A DNA stretch of 64,000 nucleotides from Adhaeribacter terrigena (GCF_016623615.1 NZ_JAEHFX010000012.1:41770-105769), one strand, 5' to 3'; positions 43,064 through 53,048 are shown, counted from the first letter of the stretch. The notes: generated from the sequence alone by a model not told the origin. Translations and numbers: made by a program.

Positions 43064-43135
43064 TGTCCGACCAGGTTTCGAACCTGGACTCTTCTGAACC
43101 AAAATCAGACGTGTTGCCAGTTACACCATCGGACA
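43064..43135 (-). tRNA. tRNA-Gln (anticodon TTG)
   Basis: A 72-nt cloverleaf on the minus strand. The acceptor stem TGTCCGA pairs with TCGGACA, the anticodon loop TTTTGGT carries TTG (reads CAA/CAG), and the T arm contains GGTTCGAACC. CCA is not encoded. It has a full promoter and its own terminator, so it is transcribed alone. Confidence 0.96.
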
Positions 43136-43172
43136 ATCTTCGTTTCAGCGGGCGTTGCCGTGATTCGATGTG

Positions 43173-43203
43173 CAAATGTAGTAAGGATTTTTAAACCTGC
43201 AAA
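43173..43203 (-). promoter_or_regulatory. Promoter TTTG-N19-TACATTTG for tRNA-Gln
   Basis: On the minus strand TTTG is at 43203-43200 and TACATTTG at 43180-43173, with a 19-bp spacer. This is a full consensus match, 38 bp before the tRNA. Confidence 0.82.
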
Positions 43204-43371
43204 AATATTTTTGAAAAAAAATGACAAAAGTTGCCATTGCAAGGCTTAAAGGCTGATTTTGAGGAAAATATAACGCCAGCTATTTTAAGAAAAATGTCAG
43301 AACCGCTACTTAACAGCTTAGAAGGGCAACTGAGCAAATATTTTCTGCAGGCATTCTGAGTTTTTCGACTG

Positions 43372-43387
43372 AAAAGAGTAGCGTTTT
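43372..43387 (-). repeat. AAAAC-N6-GTTTT family element
   Basis: The minus strand reads AAAACGCTACTCTTTT, then CAGTCG and AAAAACTC. Spacing is normal; the second half is slightly diverged. Confidence 0.75.
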
Positions 43388-43429
43388 GCCCGTATATTCG
43401 ATCAGTGCCGGGCAAACTTTCTCCTAGCT

Positions 43430-43476
43430 CTGAGTATGCGGCAAGTTGCGCTCCGTTAAACTGGCGGCATACTCAG
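43430..43476. repeat. Inverted repeat CTGAGTATGC / GCATACTCAG
   Basis: Ten-base perfect arms (43430-43439 and 43467-43476) enclose 27 bp with partly complementary GCGGCA and TGGCGG. It is not followed by a T-run, and it lies beyond the purL terminator. Confidence 0.65.
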
Positions 43477-43486
43477 GGGATTTATA

Positions 43487-43526
43487 AAAAAAGTAGCGCA
43501 GGAATTAATCCCTGCGCTACTTTTAA
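43487..43526 (-). terminator. Intrinsic terminator of purL, 14-bp stem
   Basis: AAAAGTAGCGCAGG pairs perfectly with CCTGCGCTACTTTT around GATTAATT, followed by T residues on the minus strand. Confidence 0.9.
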
Positions 43527-43530
43527 AAAG

Positions 43531-43567
43531 TCCTGATACTTGCTACCAGGTACTTGCTGCCAATTTA
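43531..43567. repeat. Iterated-word tract at the purL stop (TACTTGCTACCAGG words)
   Basis: GATACTTGCTACCAGG is followed by TACTTGCTGCCA and then the purL stop codon (43565-43567). Confidence 0.6.
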
Positions 43568-45793
43568 ATTCGCCATGATCTCGCCTAAAGCGTTGTCATA
43601 AACGTGCTTCATGTCTGAAGTCTGGTGCCAGGTTTCGCCGTCTATTTCGCAAACGCCGGAAGTAACTTCGCCTAATAACGTAAAACCGGTATTTTTAGAC
43701 TTCAGCATTTCCTCAAAAGCCGCTTTTTGTTCAGCTTTCACCGAAACCACTACGCGGCTCTGGCTTTCACCGAACAGGTACGCATCCTTGCGGAAATCGC
43801 TATTCGTTTTGATCGAAAAACCTAAATGCTTCGGCATGGCAGCTTCCAGTAAAGCAATGTACAAACCACCGTCGGAAACGTCGTGGGCGGAAGTGATGGC
43901 TTTAGATTTGATAAGTTCTTTAATTGTGTTCTGCACTTTGTATTCTTCTTCCAGGTCGAAATGCGGCGCCGGAGAAAGGGCTACTTTCTGGTAAGAATAC
44001 AAATACTCCGAACTGTTAATGTCGTTTTGCGCTTCGCCAACCAGGTAAATTAAGTCCCCGGCTTTCTGGAAAGCCAAGGTCATCGCGTTCGACTTATCTT
44101 CCAGTAAACCTAACATACCAATAGTAGGCGTAGGGAACACCGGACCTTCGTCGGAAGACTGGTTGTAGAAACTCACATTACCGCCGGTTACCGGGGTTTC
44201 GAATTTTTCGCAGGCTTTTTTCATGCCTTTAATGGCGCCTACAAAGTGCCAGTAAACTTCCGGAACGTACGGGTTGCCAAAGTTTAAGCAGTTCGTAATG
44301 GCTAGCGGTTCACCACCCGAGCACACAATATTCCGGGCAGCTTCCGCTACCGCAATGGCCGTTCCTTCTTCCGGATCAGCATTTACGTAGCGGCTGTTGC
44401 AATCTACTTTAATGGCAATGGCTTTGTTGGTGCCTTTGATTTTCACGATTGCTGCGTCCGATGGCATGTTCGTAGTCATCGTAGCAGTTCCTACCATGGA
44501 ATCGTACTGCTCAGAAACCCAACGGCGGGAACAGATATTCGGGTGCGAAACCAAATGCTCGGCGATCTTTTTAAATTCTTCCAGACTTTTTGGCTCTGAA
44601 ACGCTATCGATCTTGAATTTCTTCGTTTCCTGGAAATAAGCCGGCTCGCGGTATTCGCGGTGATAAACCGGAGCGCCACCACCCAGAACCAGATCATCAG
44701 CCGGTACATCCGCCACCAATTCGCCGTTCTGGAAATAAGTCAGGCGCTTGCTGTCGTTTACCACGCCAATTTGTTCGCAATAAAGATCCCACTTATCGCA
44801 GATCTTTTTAATAGTAGCTTCTTCGCCTTTTTTCACCACGATCAGCATGCGTTCCTGAGATTCAGAAAGCAGAATTTCGAACGGTTTCATGTTTGGCTGA
44901 CGGGTAGGGACTTTGTCTAACCAGATCTCCATGCCGTGCTCGCCTTTGGCGCTCATTTCGGAAGTAGAGCAGGTAATACCTGCCGCGCCCATATCCTGCA
45001 TGCCAATTACGCAACCAGATTCGATCACGTCCAGCGTAGCTTCCAGTAATAATTTCTCCTGGAACGGGTCACCAACCTGCACGGATGGAAGGTCGTTCGC
45101 TGAATCTTCGGTAATATCTTTAGATGCGAAAGCCGCGCCGTGAATACCGTCTTTACCGGTGGCGGAACCTACGATGAAAACCGGATTGCCTACGCCGTAA
45201 GAAGTTGCGGAAACCGTTTTTCCCGATTCCACAATACCCGCCGAAAACGCGTTTACCAGCGGGTTAATATTGTACGAAGGATCGAAGAATAACTCGCCGC
45301 CCACGGTCGGGATTCCGAACGCGTTGCCGTAATCGCCGATGCCTTTTACCACGCCTTTCAGCAGGCCTTTGGTTTTATCTTTGGTAATATCGCCGAAACG
45401 GAGGGAGTTTAATTGCGCAATCGGGCGGGCACCCATGGTAAAAATATCGCGGTTAATACCGCCTACGCCGGTTGCTGCGCCCTGATAAGGCTCGATGGCG
45501 GAAGGGTGGTTGTGGCTTTCAATTTTAAAGGAACAAGCCAGGCCGTCGCCGATGTCTACTAAACCTGCGTTTTCTTCGCCGGCTTTGGCCAGCATTCTTG
45601 GCGAATCTTTCGGCAGTTTTTTCAGCCACACAATGGAGTTCTTATACGAACAGTGCTCACTCCACATTACCGAGAAAATACTCAGCTCAGTAAAATTCGG
45701 CGTGCGGCCCAGAATGGATTTAATTTTTTCGAACTCTTCTTCTAACAAGCCAAGTTGCTTGGCAGTTTCTACGGTAGTCAGGGTTTGTTCCAC
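43565..45793 (-). CDS. purL: Phosphoribosylformylglycinamidine synthase subunit PurL
   Basis: A 742-residue small-type PurL, which needs separate PurQ and PurS (not seen here). It forms FGAM from FGAR, ATP and glutamine-derived ammonia in purine synthesis. Typical segments are [14 protein letters not shown] near the start, [20 protein letters not shown] (ATP/Mg site) and [12 protein letters not shown]. The second half-domain has [16 protein letters not shown]. Length is standard. A TACTTTTG box lies 27 bp upstream of the start. Confidence 0.96.
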   Translation of the reverse strand: MEQTLTTVETAKQLGLLEEEFEKIKSILGRTPNFTELSIFSVMWSEHCSYKNSIVWLKKLPKDSPRMLAKAGEENAGLVDIGDGLACSFKIESHNHPSAIEPYQGAATGVGGINRDIFTMGARPIAQLNSLRFGDITKDKTKGLLKGVVKGIGDYGNAFGIPTVGGELFFDPSYNINPLVNAFSAGIVESGKTVSATSYGVGNPVFIVGSATGKDGIHGAAFASKDITEDSANDLPSVQVGDPFQEKLLLEATLDVIESGCVIGMQDMGAAGITCSTSEMSAKGEHGMEIWLDKVPTRQPNMKPFEILLSESQERMLIVVKKGEEATIKKICDKWDLYCEQIGVVNDSKRLTYFQNGELVADVPADDLVLGGGAPVYHREYREPAYFQETKKFKIDSVSEPKSLEEFKKIAEHLVSHPNICSRRWVSEQYDSMVGTATMTTNMPSDAAIVKIKGTNKAIAIKVDCNSRYVNADPEEGTAIAVAEAARNIVCSGGEPLAITNCLNFGNPYVPEVYWHFVGAIKGMKKACEKFETPVTGGNVSFYNQSSDEGPVFPTPTIGMLGLLEDKSNAMTLAFQKAGDLIYLVGEAQNDINSSEYLYSYQKVALSPAPHFDLEEEYKVQNTIKELIKSKAITSAHDVSDGGLYIALLEAAMPKHLGFSIKTNSDFRKDAYLFGESQSRVVVSVKAEQKAAFEEMLKSKNTGFTLLGEVTSGVCEIDGETWHQTSDMKHVYDNALGEIMAN

Positions 45794-45819
45794 AGGAAAT
45801 TGGTGAAATGATGATGGTG

Positions 45820-45827
45820 CAAAAGTA
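45820..45827 (-). promoter_or_regulatory. -7 box (TACTTTTG) for purL
   Basis: The minus strand reads TACTTTTG, 27 bp before the start. No -33 TTTG at standard spacing. Confidence 0.5.
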
Positions 45828-45903
45828 CGCTTTTCTGCAGATATGTGCCTAATACAAAACTGCTTTTCCCGGAAATGTGCGTGTAACTAAAGCTGTGCGA
45901 CCG

Positions 45904-45919
45904 AAAAGGCTATGGTTTT
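45904..45919 (+). repeat. AAAAC-N6-GTTTT family element
   Basis: It reads AAAAGGCTATGGTTTT, then TAAATG and AAAAAGTA. It lies in the gap between purL and the next T9SS gene. Confidence 0.75.
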
Positions 45920-45968
45920 TAAATGAAAAAGTAAGAAGTTGGCTTCCCGCCGATCCGTTACACTTTAA

Positions 45969-45984
45969 AAAACGCTATGCTTTC
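45969..45984 (+). repeat. AAAAC-N6-GTTTT family element before a hairpin
   Basis: It reads AAAACGCTATGCTTTC, then CGGCAT and AAAAAGTG. A GC-rich hairpin starts a few bases later. Confidence 0.85.
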
Positions 45985-45997
45985 CGGCATAAAAAGT

Positions 45998-46030
45998 GAA
46001 ACCCCGCTCCATAAAAGAGCAGGGTTTCGG
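45998..46030 (-). terminator. Probable terminator of the 557-aa T9SS gene
   Basis: GAAACCC-GCTC arms pair with GAGC-GGGTTTC (one bulge), followed by ACTTTTTATG on the minus strand. Confidence 0.6.
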
Positions 46031-46082
46031 GAAAGTGTGAGAGTAGATTTTATTTACTCCTTCTTGTACCGGCCGGAAATTT

Positions 46083-47756
46083 TTATTGTTTCACTATTTT
46101 TTTAGTGAACGAATTTTGCGCGCCGCTTACCTGCACCAGGTAATAACCAGCCGGCAATTCGCTTATCGGAATGGTGAGTTGCAGGTTATTCCTGCCGTTC
46201 AGGTTTGCCTGTTTTACCAGGTTGCCGGCCAGGCTAAAGATCTGCAGCTTTTCCAGGCCCGCGCTTTCATGCAGCGAAACCGTAATTTCGGAAGTGGCCG
46301 GAACCGGGTAAACAACTAATTCAGTTTGCACGGCAGTGGTATTTTTTACGGCTACAATTTTAGAGTATTCGGTAGCGCCGTCAAAGTCGGTTTGCTTTAA
46401 GCGGTAATAGTTAGTGCCTTGGGCCGGTCTTGCATCGGTAAAGGTATAGTGCTGGGCGGCGTTGGTGGTGCCGTTGCCTTTTACCGTGCCAATAGTTTCG
46501 AATTTGCGGCCGTCAAGGCTTCTTTCCACCAGGAATTTATCGTTGTTTTTTTCCGAAGCCGTGGCCCAGTGGAGTTCAGTTTGCTTGTTTACCAGTTTAC
46601 CCGTAAAGGAAGTTAACGTAACCGGAAGCGGCGCCGGAGCGGTTTTCCAGCTGAAGCTGTTGATGGCGATGCCCTGGTTGCCCGCAGCTGCATCGAGGTT
46701 GTTGTAAGTAAACACGATGCGGTCTACCGGCTCCGAGAATTTCACGGTTACGTTGCCGTTGGTCGAATTAGTGGCTACGTTTGTGCCGTTGGCCACCGCC
46801 TGAACCAGATTGCTGCCTTCCACAAATTCGTTGTAGCTCGTCGTGATCACGTCTTTTTTCTGGAGTTGCACCAGCGTAGAGCCCTGGTAACCTTCTATTT
46901 TTATCGCATCGAAATACTGGCCGGCATTACGGTCTACATCGAACATGGTAAAGGTAAGGTCTGAAACCGCTTTACCGAACGTGGTAGTTATTGTTGTGCC
47001 CCTGGTGGTAGTGGCGCTGTTCTGGATCAGGGTAAGCGTGCGGGTAGGGTTTTGAAAAGTAGCATCTGAAAGCACGGCAGTGGTCAGGTTTACGCCGCTG
47101 GCCGTTTGTTTGCTGAAACGCATGCTTACGCCTTCGGTAGTATAAGGATTGGCAGCAGTCGGCGAAGAAACCACGAACGGGTCTTCGTTATTCGGGCGGT
47201 CGTTCCAGTTCTGGCTGCTGATGCCTTCGTCCGGGGTGCCGGTAATTTTAAGATCGTCTATAAAGTAAGAACGGCCGTTGGAAACAGCAACTGTCCAGCG
47301 CAGATAAAGGTTTGCGGCTTGGGCGGCAGCAACCGGCAGGTTAATTTCGGTTCCGCCGTTAACAGCAGCCCAGGTGCCGTTAGCCGGTACGTCGTTAAAA
47401 CCAGCTACGGTTGTATAGTTTAAGCCATTGGTGCTGTAAGCCAGCGCAATCGTATTTGTGTTGTTGGCTTTTCGCGCGTTCCAGGAAATTTTTATGTTGT
47501 TGTAGCCCGCTGTATTTAGGCCGCTTAAATAAAACGTGGTAGTGGTAGCAGGAGAATAAGCAGCCGTGGCCAGGTAGCGCCCACCGGATGCACCCGTGGT
47601 AGTGTTAGGGCTGGCAGTAGCGCTAACCCATGAATTGTTAACGGTAACCATATTGTTTACTGTACCGCTGAAGTTTTCGCTGTAAAGTAAGGTTTGCGCC
47701 TGTGCATAGAAATTTGCGGCTAACAGAATTGTGATAAGTGATAAAAGCTTTTTCAT
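46083..47756 (-). CDS. Secreted T9SS type A protein, 557 aa
   Basis: A 557-residue protein started at the Met at 47756, which opens a signal peptide ending FYAQAQ; the longer frame would bury it. Residues about 22-180 form a concanavalin-like beta domain (LLYSENFSGTVNN, ISWNARKANNTNTIAL). A second beta domain follows (about 185-370), then a fibronectin-like segment (about 375-475; HWATASEKNNDKFLVERSL, NYYRLKQTDFDGATEYSKI). The end (about 480-557; VVYPVPATSEITVSL, GYYLVQV) is a T9SS type A sorting domain. Probably a surface or released protein; the ligand is unknown. Confidence 0.88.
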   Translation of the reverse strand: MKKLLSLITILLAANFYAQAQTLLYSENFSGTVNNMVTVNNSWVSATASPNTTTGASGGRYLATAAYSPATTTTFYLSGLNTAGYNNIKISWNARKANNTNTIALAYSTNGLNYTTVAGFNDVPANGTWAAVNGGTEINLPVAAAQAANLYLRWTVAVSNGRSYFIDDLKITGTPDEGISSQNWNDRPNNEDPFVVSSPTAANPYTTEGVSMRFSKQTASGVNLTTAVLSDATFQNPTRTLTLIQNSATTTRGTTITTTFGKAVSDLTFTMFDVDRNAGQYFDAIKIEGYQGSTLVQLQKKDVITTSYNEFVEGSNLVQAVANGTNVATNSTNGNVTVKFSEPVDRIVFTYNNLDAAAGNQGIAINSFSWKTAPAPLPVTLTSFTGKLVNKQTELHWATASEKNNDKFLVERSLDGRKFETIGTVKGNGTTNAAQHYTFTDARPAQGTNYYRLKQTDFDGATEYSKIVAVKNTTAVQTELVVYPVPATSEITVSLHESAGLEKLQIFSLAGNLVKQANLNGRNNLQLTIPISELPAGYYLVQVSGAQNSFTKKIVKQ

Positions 47757-47800
47757 AACGATGGGCCTTTCTGTGGTACTATTTTTATTTAGTGATATGA

Positions 47801-47808
47801 CAAAATTA
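47801..47808 (-). promoter_or_regulatory. -7 box (TAATTTTG) for the 557-aa T9SS gene
   Basis: The minus strand reads TAATTTTG about 45 bp before the start codon. No clear -33 box. Confidence 0.5.
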
Positions 47809-48084
47809 AAGCGCACCTCAGCCTTCCCGGATTTTATTCGATGAAAGGGCTTATTTACCGGTTAAACTTTTTGCCATTCCCGATGAATGCAGTTTTTAAA
47901 TGGGTATAACATTAAGCGGTAATTAATTGGCTTAGGCTGGAATTTACGTTAGCAAGGAAATGATCAAACATGTGTGCATTATTTTAAAGAATGCGCAAAC
48001 TTTTTTTCGGCTTAAAAGCCACCAGAGCGGCGTCAGGATGGTTCTGGCGCGGCTTTTTACCGCATTCAAAGACTTTTTAATACC

Positions 48085-48100
48085 AATAGGATAGCGTTTT
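48085..48100 (-). repeat. AAAAC-N6-GTTTT family element (diverged half)
   Basis: The minus strand reads AAAACGCTATCCTATT, then GGTATT and AAAAAGTC, so the spacing and tail are kept although the T-run is broken. Confidence 0.65.
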
Positions 48101-48186
48101 CGTCAGTTTATGGGGCAGCATTCCGGAAAGTTCAGGCAGAAGGATATTGAAGATCCCGGGAATAAAGGAAAGCCGCAACTGCAGAA

Positions 48187-48202
48187 AAAACGCTATGCTT
48201 TT
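48187..48202 (+). repeat. AAAAC-N6-GTTTT family element
   Basis: It reads AAAACGCTATGCTTTT, then GGCTTC and AAAAACCC. Confidence 0.8.
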
Positions 48203-48235
48203 GGCTTCAAAAACCCGAATGCAGCTTTCCGGAAA

Positions 48236-48267
48236 CAAAAAAAAGCAGACCAACGGCCTGCTTTTTA
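48236..48267 (-). terminator. Intrinsic terminator of the 1495-aa T9SS gene
   Basis: An AAAAGCAGG/CCTGCTTTTT-type stem, with a T-run of eight on the minus strand. Confidence 0.8.
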
Positions 48268-48309
48268 ATAAGCTTCCAGCACAAGCTGGTTCAGACTCCC
48301 ACTTTTTAA

Positions 48310-51300
48310 TTAATGCATGATCAGTTTGCGGGTAGCGCTGCCGGCCGCACCGTTAATTTTCAGTATATAAATACCTCTGGCCAGATCGGTTAATTCGAGT
48401 TGCACATTACCGCCCGCTACAATTTGTTCCCGGATAATTTTACCCGCCAGGTCCGTAATTTCGAGGGTGTATTTTTGGGTAGAAGCCGGTAAGCGCAGGT
48501 TGAAGATCCCGGAAGAAGGATTCGGATAAACTACTACCAGGTCTTGCAGTATATTTTCTTTCGTGCCGTTGGTCGGGTTGCCTGATACGCGCACGTTGTC
48601 TATTAAATTGGCCGTGCCGTTGCCGTTGGCATAACTTTCTTTCACGCTGCTTTCCAAACCAATTTGCATCGTGCCCTGGCTGATAAAAGCAGTAAGCAGA
48701 ATTTTAACGTGCTGCCAAATGGCTGGCCCACCTCCAAATGGCGGACGGTAGGTAGCGCCCACCTGGTTGCCGTTTACCGTTACCCGGAAATTGGTATTCA
48801 CATTGGCTATTTTAAACAACTGTTTCAGCTCGAATTCCAGCCAGAGCGAATCGGTAGGCAGGAAGCCGGTTGGAGTAAAGCAGAAATAAGCGCCCGCAAA
48901 GTTTTCCGGGTTTTCGAGCCACGGGTCGATCGTTCCGCCCGGAATCGTCCAGCTGGAATCGGCAAATCCTTCCATGATCATGCCTTTGCTTCCCGCGCCG
49001 AAACTGGCTCCCGCACCGTCGGTAATAGCCGAAAGCGCATGGGTGCGGAGCTGCATGCCATTCAGACTGCTGGCCGCCGTCTCAAAATCAAGCATGAAAG
49101 GCAGGCTGGCGTAAAGCGCGTTATTCTGGTAATGCACCAATGTGTCGTTCGTGTGGTCCGGGTCATTGGTTGCGCCGGCAATTACCCGGATCTGGTGGTT
49201 GCCAACAGTCGTTAAATTGGCGCCGGCCGGGAACGTGAAATTGGTTTTAGCCCCGCCTGCAATTGGCCCGGCAAACATCGCCGAAACCGGATTCCCGCCA
49301 TTTACCTGGAACTGCATGCTCACATTCGCGATCGGGGTGCTGCCCAGGTTTTCCAGTTCAACTTCCACTTTTTCGTTCGGGCCATAGTTGCAGTGGTTAG
49401 CCAGCGGAATAAATTTATTCACGGCCAGGTTGTTGGTATTATCCACGATCCGCACATCATCAAAAGCAAAACCGTCGTCCTGCCCCCAGCTGTTGGCTCC
49501 AAATGCGATCCGGATCTTCACCGAAGGTTCACCCGCCAGGTTATCGAGTTTGTGTTTTACGGTAACCCAGCCGTTGCTGCCTTTATCGGCGATGGTGCCG
49601 GTCCAGCCGCGCGCCATGTAATTGGTCTGGCCGCCCGGTTGCGCGTAGATCGAAGAATCGTTGTACCAGTTCAGCGCATCGCCCATTTCGCCCACGTTCT
49701 TCCAGGTCAGGCCGCCATCGGTAGAAGTTTGTAAAACGGCGCCATCGATGTTGGTCTGGGCATTCCACCACACTTTCATTTCAATGTCCGGGTCGCCGGT
49801 CAAGGCCGAGAAATTAAAGCAGGGACTCATGACGTAAGAATCTTCGCTGGCATTGTATTCCCCGGTCAGGTTGGTTACCCAGGAATTCGTGCCGGATGCT
49901 GCGGAATTGATAACGGTTTTTGCCGGAGTGCCCAAAGCCCAGGAACTGTTGCTGCCGCCCGCTACCCAGCCGCCGTTACCGGCATCGAAATTCTGGAAAT
50001 AGGGCAGGGTTGCAATAACTTGCTGGTTAAAAGTAGAGTCTTGCATAACGTTGTTGATGGTGTCGCCGTCGCCGGCTGCGTTAGCAGCAACGCTTACGTT
50101 GTGCTGGCCGGCCAGGCTGAAGTTGGCTTTGGTGCTGAAGCAGAACTGCGCTACCCCGCCGGCCGGAATAGTGCCCGTAAACATTTCGGTAACTACCGGA
50201 GCGCCGTTTACCTGGTAGGTTACCGGGAAGTTGCTCTGGGCTGAAGTGCCCACGTTCATCAGGGTCATGCAAACATCCGAAGCTGGCGATAAGCTGCAGC
50301 CCGGGGCGGGTAATTGCAGGGCAAGCACTTCCAGATCAGTAGCTGCCAGGTTAAAGAATTTCAGGTCGTCTAAAGCAATTTCGCCGGCCGGGCCGTTTCC
50401 TGCTTTCGCCTTGAATTTGAGTTTGATGTTGCCGGAATAGCCTTGCAGGGAAATGATCTTTTTGCGCCAGGCATCGGTTTCCAGCATTTGCTGCGGCCCG
50501 GTTAAAGTAAACAGGTTTGCCCAGGTAGCGCCGTTATTGGTAGAAACCTCTACCTGGAATTTATTGATGTCAGCGCCCGCCATGTGGTACCAGAAACTAA
50601 AGCCGGGACTCGTTAAACCTGTCAGATCAATACAAGGGGTGATCAGTTCGGTGCTGTCGCCGGCTGCGCTTCCCACCGGGGCGTACATGTATTTGCCACT
50701 GGCATTGCCCAGGGTGTGGTCGGCTACCGGTCCGCTTCCCTGCCAGGGCGTTGGGCCATTGGCTACTTCCCAGCTATACGGGTAGAAGAGCGCAGTGCCG
50801 GTTGTCAGCGTCCAGCCGGGCGGAATGGTGCCTGGCACGCCAACGGGGTAGGTTTCAAAATCTTCTACGTAGGGAAATCCGGAGATCGGGTTGAAAATGA
50901 AAACGGTATCGGCCAGGCTGTTATTGGTCAGGAAAGTATCTCCGGGCAAAGCAGTGGATACCAGGAATTCAAAGTTGCCGCTGGAGTTGAGGTTGGCCGG
51001 AGTTGGGAAGGTATAGTTTACCGAAACGCCGGAAGCCAGTGAACCGGTAAAAACGCCGGTGATGGCGGCTTTACTCCCGATCTGGTACGAAACCGGGATG
51101 TTGGTTTGGGTAGCGCTGCCGAAATTTTTGATGGTTACCGTTACGTTTTCCTGCGCGCTGGCGCCGCAATTGCCCGAAACCGGCGCCACCAGCGCCGTGA
51201 TGCCGACATCGTTAGCCGGGTTTTCGTAGATCGCAATGTTGTCGAAAGCAAAGCCGTCGTCGGTTAGAAAGTTGTTGTCAGAGGCAAAAGCGATCCGCAG

Positions 51301-52797
51301 TTTTACGTTCGACTGGCCGCCTAAACCCGTTAACAGGTGTTTTACCGTTACCCAGCCATTGCTGCCGGTGTTTATAAAATTCATGTTAGAGCCCGACCAG
51401 CCGCTTTGCTGACCGCCTGGATTTGAACTGATGCTGTTGTGGTTGTACCAGTTATCGGGATCGCGGAAAGCACCTACCGTTTGCCAGGTTATGCCGTTGT
51501 CTATAGACGATTGCAGTACGGCCCCGGCGGCACCGTCTACCGCATTCCACCACACTTTCATGGTAAGTAATGGCGAAGTAAGGCTGCTCATATTGAAGCA
51601 CGGACCTAATACCTGGGAATTTTCTCCGGAATTATAGTTGCCGGTAAGGCCGGTAACCCAGGCGTTTGCGCCGGAAGCCGCCGAGTTGATCGTGGACTTT
51701 GCCGGGGTGCCCAGCGCCCAGGAACTGTTTACCCCGCTTGTCAGCCAGCCGCCGTTGCCGTTCTCAAAATTCTGAAAATACGGATAAGCAGCTATGGTAG
51801 GAATGGCATGTACCAGGGTGTTTATGGTGTCGTTCCCGTGGTCGCCGTCTGAGGGCAGGCCGGTATAAACCACGAGCGGATAAGTGCCCGGGGTAGCTAA
51901 ATTTACTTTCGCATTAAAGGTGTAAACCAAAACATCCTCGGAAAGCATGTTGGAGGTAATGACTTCGGTAACGGGCGGGTTATTGCCGAGCCGGTAGGTT
52001 ACCGGAATAGCATTCTGGGCCAGCAAACCGAAATTTTTGATCATGACCGATACGCTTTCCTGGTTGGTGGAGCCGCATTTGGAAACGGGGCTGGTTATGG
52101 ACAGGATGCCGGCATCGTGGTTCGGGGTTTCGTAGATCTGCACATCGTCGAAGCCGAAGCCGTCGTCTTCGTAATAAAGATCGGAAGCAAAGGCAATTCT
52201 TAAACGCACCGAAGCCTGGCCGCCTAAACCGTTGAGTTTGTGCTTGGCCCTTACCCAGCCGCCGCTGCCATTGCCCGGCGAAGAGCCCACGCGGCCCGTC
52301 CAGCCCTGGTTGTTAAAAACGGGCGGCTGGCTGCCCGGCACGGAAGCGATATTATTGGAATTGTACCAGTTATAAGGGTCGCCGTAATCGCCAACGCGTT
52401 GCCAGGTTAAGCCGCCGTCTATGGAAGATTGCAACACCGCGCCGTCGCCGTTATTCTCGCTGTTCCACCAGATCTTCATTTCAATTACGGGCGCGGTAAG
52501 GCCGGTTAAATTGAAGCATGGACTTACTACGTAGGAATTTTCGCTGGCATTATTGGGACCGGTCAGGCTCGTGATCCAGGAGTTGGAATCGGAGGCGGTG
52601 TAATTCATGTATAATTTGCCGGTGGGGTAGCCCAGGGCCCAAGAAGAATTGGGGCCGCCGCTAGTCCAGCCGCCAGGGCCGGACGCAAAATGTTCTACGT
52701 AGGGGAACGTAGTAATGGGGGTGCTGCAGGCCGGCGCCTGGCTCTGCGCGAACCGGGCGCTAAGTAGCAACAGCAGGAGTAAACAGTACTTTCTCAT
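48310..52797 (-). CDS. Large secreted T9SS type A protein with four MAM-like repeats
   Basis: A 1495-residue protein started at the Met at 52797 (MRKYCLLLLLLLSARFAQSQ). Four choice-of-anchor J (MAM-like) modules begin near residues 24, 332, 634 and 927. Three open with a variant of TFPYVEHF...GGW, SSWALG and SWITSLTG; the third is more diverged. Between them are CARDB-like adhesive domains (SVSVMIKNFGLLAQNAIPVTY). A beta-sandwich (about 1231-1405; FMLDFETAASSLNG) leads into the type A sorting domain (about 1409-1495; VVYPNPSSGIFNLRLP, GIYILKING). It should be exported by T9SS; an adhesin role is inferred from the domains. It is related to the products at 54486, 60215 and 63617. Confidence 0.9.
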   Translation of the reverse strand: MRKYCLLLLLLLSARFAQSQAPACSTPITTFPYVEHFASGPGGWTSGGPNSSWALGYPTGKLYMNYTASDSNSWITSLTGPNNASENSYVVSPCFNLTGLTAPVIEMKIWWNSENNGDGAVLQSSIDGGLTWQRVGDYGDPYNWYNSNNIASVPGSQPPVFNNQGWTGRVGSSPGNGSGGWVRAKHKLNGLGGQASVRLRIAFASDLYYEDDGFGFDDVQIYETPNHDAGILSITSPVSKCGSTNQESVSVMIKNFGLLAQNAIPVTYRLGNNPPVTEVITSNMLSEDVLVYTFNAKVNLATPGTYPLVVYTGLPSDGDHGNDTINTLVHAIPTIAAYPYFQNFENGNGGWLTSGVNSSWALGTPAKSTINSAASGANAWVTGLTGNYNSGENSQVLGPCFNMSSLTSPLLTMKVWWNAVDGAAGAVLQSSIDNGITWQTVGAFRDPDNWYNHNSISSNPGGQQSGWSGSNMNFINTGSNGWVTVKHLLTGLGGQSNVKLRIAFASDNNFLTDDGFAFDNIAIYENPANDVGITALVAPVSGNCGASAQENVTVTIKNFGSATQTNIPVSYQIGSKAAITGVFTGSLASGVSVNYTFPTPANLNSSGNFEFLVSTALPGDTFLTNNSLADTVFIFNPISGFPYVEDFETYPVGVPGTIPPGWTLTTGTALFYPYSWEVANGPTPWQGSGPVADHTLGNASGKYMYAPVGSAAGDSTELITPCIDLTGLTSPGFSFWYHMAGADINKFQVEVSTNNGATWANLFTLTGPQQMLETDAWRKKIISLQGYSGNIKLKFKAKAGNGPAGEIALDDLKFFNLAATDLEVLALQLPAPGCSLSPASDVCMTLMNVGTSAQSNFPVTYQVNGAPVVTEMFTGTIPAGGVAQFCFSTKANFSLAGQHNVSVAANAAGDGDTINNVMQDSTFNQQVIATLPYFQNFDAGNGGWVAGGSNSSWALGTPAKTVINSAASGTNSWVTNLTGEYNASEDSYVMSPCFNFSALTGDPDIEMKVWWNAQTNIDGAVLQTSTDGGLTWKNVGEMGDALNWYNDSSIYAQPGGQTNYMARGWTGTIADKGSNGWVTVKHKLDNLAGEPSVKIRIAFGANSWGQDDGFAFDDVRIVDNTNNLAVNKFIPLANHCNYGPNEKVEVELENLGSTPIANVSMQFQVNGGNPVSAMFAGPIAGGAKTNFTFPAGANLTTVGNHQIRVIAGATNDPDHTNDTLVHYQNNALYASLPFMLDFETAASSLNGMQLRTHALSAITDGAGASFGAGSKGMIMEGFADSSWTIPGGTIDPWLENPENFAGAYFCFTPTGFLPTDSLWLEFELKQLFKIANVNTNFRVTVNGNQVGATYRPPFGGGPAIWQHVKILLTAFISQGTMQIGLESSVKESYANGNGTANLIDNVRVSGNPTNGTKENILQDLVVVYPNPSSGIFNLRLPASTQKYTLEITDLAGKIIREQIVAGGNVQLELTDLARGIYILKINGAAGSATRKLIMH

Positions 52798-52877
52798 AAA
52801 AACGTTATTGAATTGAGGGTTGTTGGTGGCGGAAACGGGCAAAAGAGAACCAAAAACGAACCCGACTTCTTAAGGCT

Positions 52878-52893
52878 GAAACCCTAGCGTTTT
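52878..52893 (-). repeat. AAAAC-N6-GTTTT family element
   Basis: The minus strand reads AAAACGCTAGGGTTTC, then AGCCTT and AAGAAGTC. It lies in a divergent intergenic region, with no gene 3' end nearby. Confidence 0.8.
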
Positions 52894-53040
52894 TCAGCTT
52901 CGTAAACCTGTTAATTTTATATTTTCTCTTTTAATTCTTTAATCTCAAAACAACGGCTTCTTTTATGGATTGTACTTGTAAAATCCTGTCTTTTTAGTAA
53001 ATATTGAATAGCGGATTTCATGAGTATGTAGATTATTACA

Positions 53041-53048
53041 TAATTTTG
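53041..53048 (+). promoter_or_regulatory. -7 box (TAATTTTG) for the AraC-family gene
   Basis: TAATTTTG ends 22 bp before the start. TTTC, one base off TTTG, lies 21 bp upstream (53016-53019). Confidence 0.5.

Larger units (their letters stand above)
43136..43564. other. Intergenic region between purL and tRNA-Gln
   Basis: No gene. It contains the tRNA promoter (43173-43203), a family element (43372), an inverted repeat CTGAGTATGC / GCATACTCAG (43430-43476), the purL terminator and an iterated-word tract at the purL stop. Confidence 0.6.
47757..48309. other. Intergenic region between two T9SS genes
   Basis: No gene. It holds a -7 box (47801-47808), a hairpin with AAAAGCC/GGCTTTT ends (48014-48059) whose owner is unclear, two family elements (48085 and 48187) and the terminator of the upstream gene. 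Confidence 0.55.

Noticed and set aside
48014..48059. Hairpin AAAAGCC...GGCTTTT as the terminator of a further small RNA
   Set aside because: I found no promoter with both boxes feeding it on either strand, so the owner is unclear and I did not call an RNA.
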